A stretch of DNA of 14,082 nt from an uncultured Eubacterium sp. Its GTDB lineage: Bacteria > Bacillota > Clostridia > Lachnospirales > CAG-274. The DNA lies in NCBI GenBank assembly GCA_900543365.1, contig UQRG01000026.1, positions 1-14,082 of the forward strand, given 5' to 3'. Shown here piece by piece: positions 8,832 through 14,082 of this stretch; the stretch's first letter is position 1; the number at the start of each line of letters is the position of its first letter. The notes beneath the pieces are model-generated. The model was not told where the DNA came from, searched no databases, and saw only the letters and a program-made list of their open reading frames with translations. The position numbers were made by a program, and so were the translations under genes.

Positions 8832-9950
8832 ATGTTATTAAATAAAGTATTTAGTAATAAATATGTGTTAAAAATGTGTAAGTTTTTTAATTATGTTAAT
8901 AAATACGGTATTTATAATGGATACAAACTTTCCTTTAATAATTTTTGCCTTGATACAATATATAGAAAAAATAAAAACAAACAGTCTTTTAATTTAGTTA
9001 GCAAAAGGATAATTGATGGTAAAATTGATAATGAATATGATTTTGGTTATTGTGTTTTTGGACCATTAATATATGAATTTATAAAATGGTTATATAATGA
9101 AACTAAAGAATATGAACAAATTTGTTTTTTAGCAAGAGAGGGTTGGTTATTAAAAAATGCATATGATATTTATACAAATAATGAAAAGAGCAAGTATTTT
9201 CTTGCATCAAGGCGGGCTGTATCTGTGCCTGCAATATATACAGAAATAGATATAAAAGAAATTTTAAGTCAATATTATAAAGGAAGTATAAAAAATTTAT
9301 TGTATTCAAGATTTGGTGTTTATACTACAGATGAGCGTTATGTTGAAATGCCTAGAGATATTGAGAAAGTTTTAAGTATTTTAGATAACAAAGAAATATT
9401 AGAAAGGGCAAAAATAGAGAGGGAAAACTATAAAAAATATATAAATAAATTTAGTGATAAATATGCTGTTGTTGATGTAGGTTATAGTGGTACAATACAG
9501 TATTATTTATCTAAAATGTTAAATAAAAAGATAGATGGATATTATATATGCTCGCATTTTAATAATAAACCAAATAAATTAGGTTGCAAATGTGAGAGTA
9601 TTTATGGTGTTATAAATTTAGTTGACGAAAGAGAAAATATTGTATTTAAAAATCAGCTTTACATAGAGGCTGTATTGAAAGCACCTTATGGTCAGTTAAT
9701 ATCTTTTAATAATGATGGTATACCTTTATACAATGATGATTTAACATATAGTGAAACTATAAAAGATATTCATAATGGCATTTATGACTATATAAGAGAT
9801 ATGAAAAATATAAATGAAAAAAATGAGGCTTTTGCTTTGATGATGTTTGAACTTGGAATAAGAAGGTTATTAAACAAATTAGTAGTTGAAGATAGTTATT
9901 GTTCAGATGGTACTTTTGTATTAAAAAATGGTAAATGGAATAAAGAGTAA
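8832..9950 (+). CDS. Stand-alone relative of the unnamed C-terminal domain of the 2708-5758 protein
   Basis: This 372-residue protein is not a complete member of any family I can name, but it is clearly related to the C-terminal part of the GT2-HAD protein two genes upstream. Residues 69-114 align without gaps to residues 613-658 of that protein with 17 identities in 46 by my count. Shared signatures are FLAREGW (99-105) versus FMARDGY, ASRR (125-128) versus TSRK, and VVDVGYSGTIQ (213-223) versus SFDMGYSGRIQ. It lacks both the glycosyltransferase and the HAD parts and has no clear membrane helix. AAGGAGAG at 8819-8826 gives a good ribosome binding site. The invariant Arg-acid-Gly, Ser-Arg and Asp-x-Gly-Tyr-Ser-Gly residues suggest an active or binding site. 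The function is unknown; assembly or modification of the same glycan is inferred from context. Confidence 0.75.
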   Translation: MLLNKVFSNKYVLKMCKFFNYVNKYGIYNGYKLSFNNFCLDTIYRKNKNKQSFNLVSKRIIDGKIDNEYDFGYCVFGPLIYEFIKWLYNETKEYEQICFLAREGWLLKNAYDIYTNNEKSKYFLASRRAVSVPAIYTEIDIKEILSQYYKGSIKNLLYSRFGVYTTDERYVEMPRDIEKVLSILDNKEILERAKIERENYKKYINKFSDKYAVVDVGYSGTIQYYLSKMLNKKIDGYYICSHFNNKPNKLGCKCESIYGVINLVDERENIVFKNQLYIEAVLKAPYGQLISFNNDGIPLYNDDLTYSETIKDIHNGIYDYIRDMKNINEKNEAFALMMFELGIRRLLNKLVVEDSYCSDGTFVLKNGKWNKE

Positions 9951-9960
9951 GGAGTTATTT

Positions 9961-11838
9961 ATGGGGCACAACATTAAAACTTCGATACATTTAGTAAAAA
10001 ATAAAATAAAGAACAAAAAAAATTCTTATAAGAACTATTTAAAAAAAGAGGATATAAATACTTTGGATTTACCTTTTCTTTTAAATAAGCCTTTAATATC
10101 ATTAATTTTATTTGCAAATGAAAATTATAAAGATACTTTAGATACTCTTAAAAATCAAACTAATTATGATAACTATGAAATTATTGTTGTTAGTAATAAT
10201 GATATTAAATGTGAAGCGAGTGCAGTAATTATTGAATATAATTGTTCTGAAAAAGAGGCTTATAAAATTGGATTAAGTGTTGCTCAAGGAGAATATATTG
10301 GTTTTTTAAATTCAGACATATTATTAAGTGAAAATACTTTATATTATATGATGTTGGAAAAGCTGTATTGTGATTTTGATATGGTCTATACTGATGAGGA
10401 TATTATTGAAAATGGAGTTAGAAAGAATCCGTTTTTTAAGCCTTGTTATTCTCCTCATACTTTAAGGAGTTTTAATTATATTGGATTTGCACTTATTAGG
10501 AAAAATTTAATAACAGTATTTAATGATTATTATAGTTTACTTATTGATTTATCTTATACCAATATAAAGGTTTCAAATGTTGAAAGAGTTTTAGTGCATT
10601 ATAAAAATAGAACTATAGAAAAATTTGAACCAATATATAGCAATATAAATAAAAAAGTTAGTATTATTATACCATCTAAAGATAATTACACTATTTTAGA
10701 AAGATGTATTGATAGTATTAGAAAGAAAAGCATATATAATAATTATGAAATAATTGTTGTAGACAATGGTAGTAATAATGAAAATAAGTGTAAATATGCT
10801 AATATGGCAGACAAGTATGTTTATGAAAAAATGGATTTTAATTTTTCTAAAATGTGTAATATTGGTGCAGAAAATGCTGAAGGAGAAATTTTTTTATTTT
10901 TAAATGATGATACTGAAATTATATCACAAAATTTTCTTGATGTTATGGTTAATTATGCAATAGAGCCTCAAACTGGAGCTGTTGGGTGTCAGCTTTTGTA
11001 TCCTAACAATAAAATACAGCATTGTGGTGTAATTAGTATACAAAATGGACCAGTACATTGTTTTTTAGGTTGTGATGAAAATACTGACAGTTATTTTGGT
11101 AGAAATAAGTATAGTTATAATTATTCTGCTGTAACTGGTGCTTGTTTAATGATTGAAAAGAAGAAATTTCAAGGCTTTGATGAAGATTTACCTGTTGCTT
11201 ATAATGACATAGATTTGTGTTGGAATTTAGTTGAAAAAGGTTATTATAATGTAGTTGTAAATAGTGTTAAACTATACCATTATGAGTCTATTTCAAGAGG
11301 TGACGATAGGAAAAGTAAGTCGAAACTTTTGAGATTATATAATGAAAGAGAAAAACTATATAATAAGCATAGAGATTTTTGTTTTAATGACAAGTTTTAT
11401 AATAGGAATTTGACACAACATAGAGGAGATTTTACTTTAGAAAATATTAATTATATTAATAGAGGTATGTTTGCTAGAGTTATTATAAATCCTGAAAAAT
11501 ATTTTACTGATAAAATTAATTACAAAATTGAGTATATGTCAGATGGCAATATGGTCAATATTGGTGGCTGGGCATATATTGATGGCAAGAGTACAACACC
11601 GTTTATAGTAATAATGACTAGAAGTGATGTTGCTGTTCCAGTAGAAGCTAATGTTGAAATAAGACAAGATATATCATCTAAATTTGGCAAAAATTTGGAT
11701 TTGTGTGGATTTTCTTGTCATATTGATAAAAATTTGTTTGAAAAAGGTTGCTATCAACTTGGTATAATGCTTGTTAGTAAAATTACAATGAGAAAATATA
11801 TAGTTCTTATTGATAAAAGAATTGATATTAAATTGTAA
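9961..11838 (+). CDS. Double-domain GT2 glycosyltransferase with C-terminal beta-rich domain
   Basis: This 625-residue protein has three regions. Residues 40-215 resemble a GT2 domain (ISLILFANENY, then FLNSD at 115-119 and VYTDED at 142-147) but are shortened. Residues 232-450 are a well-preserved GT2 domain of the rhamnosyltransferase-like kind: VSIIIPSKDN at 233-242, VDNGS at 267-271, metal-binding NDD at 315-317, NDIDLCW at 415-421 and HYESISRG at 440-447. Residues about 515-625 form a beta-rich domain with IGGWAY at 534-539 and a later LCGFS, resembling C-terminal domains of other Firmicute glycosyltransferases. I place the start at 9961 because AAGGAG at 9949-9954 lies 6 nt before it. 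The earlier in-frame ATG at 9928 would overlap the preceding gene and has no good ribosome binding site. It is the last gene of the glycan operon; the sugar transferred is unknown. Confidence 0.87.
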   Translation: MGHNIKTSIHLVKNKIKNKKNSYKNYLKKEDINTLDLPFLLNKPLISLILFANENYKDTLDTLKNQTNYDNYEIIVVSNNDIKCEASAVIIEYNCSEKEAYKIGLSVAQGEYIGFLNSDILLSENTLYYMMLEKLYCDFDMVYTDEDIIENGVRKNPFFKPCYSPHTLRSFNYIGFALIRKNLITVFNDYYSLLIDLSYTNIKVSNVERVLVHYKNRTIEKFEPIYSNINKKVSIIIPSKDNYTILERCIDSIRKKSIYNNYEIIVVDNGSNNENKCKYANMADKYVYEKMDFNFSKMCNIGAENAEGEIFLFLNDDTEIISQNFLDVMVNYAIEPQTGAVGCQLLYPNNKIQHCGVISIQNGPVHCFLGCDENTDSYFGRNKYSYNYSAVTGACLMIEKKKFQGFDEDLPVAYNDIDLCWNLVEKGYYNVVVNSVKLYHYESISRGDDRKSKSKLLRLYNEREKLYNKHRDFCFNDKFYNRNLTQHRGDFTLENINYINRGMFARVIINPEKYFTDKINYKIEYMSDGNMVNIGGWAYIDGKSTTPFIVIMTRSDVAVPVEANVEIRQDISSKFGKNLDLCGFSCHIDKNLFEKGCYQLGIMLVSKITMRKYIVLIDKRIDIKL

Positions 11839-11857
11839 TAAGGCATATAAAGTATTT

Positions 11858-11877
11858 TCTGTAATATAATTTACAGA
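11858..11877. promoter_or_regulatory. Inverted repeat around TATAAT in the gap between operons
   Basis: Perfect 7-bp arms (TCTGTAA and TTACAGA) flank the six bases TATAAT at 11865-11870, a consensus -10 box. The arms could be an operator overlapping a promoter, or a small RNA hairpin whose right arm touches the start of the ribosome binding site of the next gene. I find no convincing -35 box 16-18 nt upstream. No T-run follows, so it is not a simple terminator. Palindromes of this size can arise by chance in such AT-rich DNA. Confidence 0.3.
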
Positions 11878-11883
11878 GGTGAT
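11876..11883 (+). promoter_or_regulatory. Strong ribosome binding site of the BofA-family gene
   Basis: The eight bases GAGGTGAT match the anti-Shine-Dalgarno complement without a mismatch. They lie just before the ATG at 11887 and fix that start. The first two bases lie inside the right arm of the inverted repeat at 11858-11877. Confidence 0.75.
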
Positions 11884-11886
11884 AGT

Positions 11887-12156
11887 ATGAGCAATATAAT
11901 ATCAGAGCAAATTTTTAGTTGGGGATTATATGCTGTTACATTATTTTTGTTGTGTTTAATAACTATTGGGAGTTTTCCTAAGATTGGCAGAATTGCTATG
12001 CAAGGGGTTATGAGTGTATCTTTCATATTGATTATTAATTGTTTATTGTTTAAGATTAATTTGTGTTTAGGCATAAATTTCTTAACTGTATTTGTATCGT
12101 CAATATTGGGAATACCAGGAATAGGTCTTATGTATATTTTGTTGTATGTATTTTAG
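11887..12156 (+). CDS. bofA: BofA-family small membrane protein (pro-sigmaK processing inhibitor type)
   Basis: This 89-residue protein has hydrophobic segments near 12-28 and 40-55 and a hydrophobic C-terminal stretch with LGIPGIGLMYILL (74-86), the signature of the BofA family. In Bacillus subtilis BofA holds the intramembrane metalloprotease SpoIVFB inactive in the forespore outer membrane until sigmaK is to be activated. From memory, B. subtilis BofA residues N48, N61 and T64 are important for inhibition; N51, N64 and T67 here have exactly the same spacing. The length is close to the usual 85-90 residues. The next gene, 11 nt downstream, encodes an intramembrane protease of a different class, a rhomboid, so a partner other than SpoIVFB is conceivable. 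Family assignment is fairly sure; the sporulation role is inferred. Confidence 0.8.
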   Translation: MSNIISEQIFSWGLYAVTLFLLCLITIGSFPKIGRIAMQGVMSVSFILIINCLLFKINLCLGINFLTVFVSSILGIPGIGLMYILLYVF

Positions 12157-12167
12157 AAAGGATAAAA

Positions 12168-13241
12168 ATGTTTTTTATTAAAAACTTTACAGAAAAACTT
12201 CTTGAAAATGAATATAAGCCAATAGCTAATTTTTATAGTAGTAAAAATATAGATGAAAACACTGAATACATAGCCTTTATTAAGCAAGTAGGTCAGATTT
12301 CTTATTGTGTTGTTGTAATAAACGCAGATAAGAAGTATGATTATAAAGGCTTTTATAAAGATGTATTAAGTTATTTAAATCAATTAAATAAAGTTGTGGT
12401 TACTGGCATATTTGTTACGAATAGTTTAAATGACCAGATTATTGATTTTACTAACATAGATATTGAAGATTATCAAAACAAACTAATTGATGTTAGATGG
12501 ATTGTTGATATAAAAAATAATAAGATAATTGTAAACGGTCAGCAGCCTAATAAAATACTTAATGTTGATATGCTTATAAAGACATCTTTTCATAATGGTA
12601 CTTATGCAGTAGGGCAAGACTTAGATACTTTAATGGAAAAAAGTGAAGATAAAAGATTTAAATATATTAAAACCAATAATATTGCTGTTACAATTGCACT
12701 TATTATTATTAATGGAGTTATAGAAGTCTTTAATTTTTTGTTAGGATTCCAATTTGGTGATAATTCCATTATTTTAAATGGTGGTATTAGTAGAGAAATG
12801 ATTTTATCTGGACAATGGTATAGGTTATTAACATATATGTTTATACACGGAAGTGTAACTCATTATGTTGGTAATGCTTTATCATTGTATATTTTTGGTT
12901 CAAGAGTTGAGAAATATTTTGGTAAAATTAATATGCTTATTATATATTTTGTTGCAGGTCTAGGCGGTGGCTTACTTAGTATGTGCTTAAATGGTGGACT
13001 TGCTGTTGGAGCATCTGGTGCTATATTTGGCTTAATTGGTGCTGTTTTGGCTTATACTAAAATAAAAAATCATTCTATAGGTGGTTTTGATACTTATTTA
13101 ATTGTTATATTTATTATTTTTGGTCTGTTAAGTGGATTTATGATGACAGATATAGATAACTGGGGACATATTGGTGGATTTATGACAGGTATAGTTGCTA
13201 GTTTTATTGTACTAAAAGGAGAAAAAAATGAAGATATTTAA
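12168..13241 (+). CDS. Rhomboid family intramembrane serine protease with N-terminal cytoplasmic domain
   Basis: The 357-residue protein has a soluble N-terminal domain of about 165 residues and a C-terminal rhomboid domain with about six to seven membrane helices. Rhomboid hallmarks are all present: WYRLLTYMFIHG at 217-228, H232 and N236 in THYVGNALSLYIFG, the nucleophile S283 in GASGAIFG, and the catalytic H334 in NWGHIGG. The layout of soluble domain plus rhomboid core resembles B. subtilis GluP (YqgP). Such enzymes cut membrane proteins within or near transmembrane helices. I choose the ATG at 12168, preceded by AAAGGA, over an in-frame ATG at 12063 that would overlap the bofA-like gene by 94 nt in another frame. 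The end overlaps the next gene by 14 nt. The substrate is unknown. Confidence 0.9.
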   Translation: MFFIKNFTEKLLENEYKPIANFYSSKNIDENTEYIAFIKQVGQISYCVVVINADKKYDYKGFYKDVLSYLNQLNKVVVTGIFVTNSLNDQIIDFTNIDIEDYQNKLIDVRWIVDIKNNKIIVNGQQPNKILNVDMLIKTSFHNGTYAVGQDLDTLMEKSEDKRFKYIKTNNIAVTIALIIINGVIEVFNFLLGFQFGDNSIILNGGISREMILSGQWYRLLTYMFIHGSVTHYVGNALSLYIFGSRVEKYFGKINMLIIYFVAGLGGGLLSMCLNGGLAVGASGAIFGLIGAVLAYTKIKNHSIGGFDTYLIVIFIIFGLLSGFMMTDIDNWGHIGGFMTGIVASFIVLKGEKNEDI

Positions 13242-13785
13242 TGAAGTAATGGAAAAGGAAAGTAATTCCCGTTTTGGTGATAGAAAAGTTGTGTTTGGCG
13301 AAGGAAAAATTAATGCTGAAATTATGCTTATAGGTGAGGCTCCTGGTGGTGAGGAGGAAAAACAAGGTAAGCCATTTGTTGGTAAGGCAGGCAAAAACTT
13401 AAATGAATTTCTTGAAATTGTAGGACTTGACAGAAGTGACTTATATGTATCAAATGTTGTTAAGTTAAGACCTTTTAAACTTAGTCCAAAGACAAACAGA
13501 CCAATAAATAGACCACCAAATAAAGAAGAATTAGATTTTTTTGTACCATTACTCCATAAAGAAATAGAGATTGTAAAACCTAAATTAATAGTTACATTAG
13601 GTAATTTTGCTTTAAAAAATGTGCTTATGAACCAAAAAGCGTCAATTGGTGACTATCACGGAAAAATTATTGAAAAAGACGGAAAAAGAATATTCCCACT
13701 TTATCACCCTGCATCAATAATATATGATAGAGCAAAAGAACAAATATATATAGAAGATTTAAATAAACTTAAGGAAATATTATGA
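13228..13785 (+). CDS. Family-4-like uracil-DNA glycosylase lacking the iron-sulfur cysteines
   Basis: The 185-residue protein matches the uracil-DNA glycosylase family 4 layout: VVFGEG at 21-26, motif GEAPG at 36-40, GKPFVGKAG at 47-55, SNVVKLRP at 75-82, VTLGNFA at 122-128 and YHPAS at 159-163. Family 4 enzymes remove uracil from DNA and normally carry a 4Fe-4S cluster held by four cysteines. This protein has no cysteine at all: the usual N-terminal CxxC is missing, KCRPP reads KLRPF, and the later Cys position has Phe-Val. It also has about ten extra residues after RPF, before RPPNKEE. The ATG lies 14 nt inside the rhomboid gene, with AAAGGAG upstream, which suggests coupled translation. 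It could be a cluster-free uracil-DNA glycosylase or an SPO1-type relative with altered specificity. Confidence 0.85.
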   Translation: MKIFNEVMEKESNSRFGDRKVVFGEGKINAEIMLIGEAPGGEEEKQGKPFVGKAGKNLNEFLEIVGLDRSDLYVSNVVKLRPFKLSPKTNRPINRPPNKEELDFFVPLLHKEIEIVKPKLIVTLGNFALKNVLMNQKASIGDYHGKIIEKDGKRIFPLYHPASIIYDRAKEQIYIEDLNKLKEIL

Positions 13786-14082
13786 GAAAAAAATATTTAA
13801 TTATAGCTGGTATTATTATAGTGGCACTAATATTTGTAAAGTTTACTTTAAACTTTTGGATAAGTATAATGCCACAATGTTTATTTTTTAAAGTTACAGG
13901 ATTATATTGCCCTGGATGTGGAGGAACTAGGTCTGTTATTGCTCTTTTAAATGGTAATATATGGACTGCTTTTAAGTATAATCCAGGAGTGGTAAGCTTG
14001 GCTATTATTACTGGATTAGTTTTATTTGAAAAAATATTTAATAAAAAAATACTACCCAGAAGACTTAGCTTTTGGGTAGTAT
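13782..14082 (+). CDS. DUF2752 family small membrane protein, 3' end beyond the window
   Basis: An ATG at 13782 overlaps the stop of the uracil-DNA glycosylase gene (ATGA), and the frame stays open for 100 codons to the window end. The protein begins with a basic residue cluster and a membrane helix (about 5-30). It then has GLYCPGCGGTRSV at about 41-53, followed by LLNGNIWTAFKYNPG and a second hydrophobic stretch. The CPGCGGTR motif with a downstream NP pair is the hallmark of the DUF2752 family, small membrane proteins of unknown function in many bacteria; the paired cysteines could bind metal or be redox active. Members are usually about 100-140 residues, so only a short piece should be missing. 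The four-base overlap implies translation together with the upstream gene. Confidence 0.8.
   Translation, partial: MRKKYLIIAGIIIVALIFVKFTLNFWISIMPQCLFFKVTGLYCPGCGGTRSVIALLNGNIWTAFKYNPGVVSLAIITGLVLFEKIFNKKILPRRLSFWVV

Noticed and set aside
9928..9960. Upstream in-frame ATG for the double GT2 gene
   Set aside because: It overlaps the end of the preceding gene by 23 nt and has no good ribosome binding site, whereas AAGGAG is well placed for the ATG at 9961.
11858..11877. Inverted repeat read as a transcription terminator for the glycan operon
   Set aside because: The stem is short and AT-rich and no T-run follows it.
12063..12167. Upstream in-frame ATG that would add 35 residues to the rhomboid protein
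   Set aside because: It would lie deep inside the BofA-family gene in another frame; the added residues look random and AAAGGA supports the ATG at 12168.

Overview
This 14 kb window comes from a very AT-rich (well under one third G+C by eye) Gram-positive bacterium. It is most likely a member of the Clostridia and plausibly a gut Bacillota. The evidence is the base composition, strong AGGAGG-type ribosome binding sites, an LtaS-type phosphoglycerol transferase, and a BofA-family protein of the sporulation kind. TGA is used as a stop codon. All eleven genes read on the + strand and are packed tightly. I see no tRNA, rRNA, insertion sequence or CRISPR array.

Region 1 (1-11838) is a cell-surface polysaccharide operon of the ABC-transporter type, with gaps of only 10-28 nt between genes. 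In order it encodes: the tail of the export permease (Wzm/TagG type); the Wzt-type ATPase with a C-terminal carbohydrate-binding domain; a methyltransferase carrying a long coiled coil; a three-part protein (GT2 glycosyltransferase, HAD domain, unnamed C-terminal domain); an LTA-synthase-like sulfatase-fold enzyme with a duplicated extra N-terminal module; a stand-alone relative of the unnamed C-terminal domain; and a double GT2 glycosyltransferase with a C-terminal beta-rich domain. The simplest reading is that the glycosyltransferases build a glycan on a lipid carrier in the cytoplasm. The methyltransferase may cap it, Wzm/Wzt exports it, and the LtaS-like enzyme adds or polymerises glycerol phosphate outside the cell.

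Region 2 (11839-14082) looks like a separate unit. A 48-nt gap contains an inverted repeat centred on TATAAT. It is followed by a BofA-family membrane protein, a rhomboid intramembrane serine protease, a family-4-like uracil-DNA glycosylase with no cysteines, and a DUF2752 membrane protein cut off by the window end.

The points most worth following up are: the coiled-coil methyltransferase next to a Wzt with a glycan-binding domain, which resembles the WbdD chain-length ruler of Gram-negative O-antigen systems; the duplicated TM-beta-domain-TM module on the LtaS-like enzyme; the unnamed domain present once as a fusion and once alone; the BofA-rhomboid pair; and the cysteine-free uracil-DNA glycosylase.
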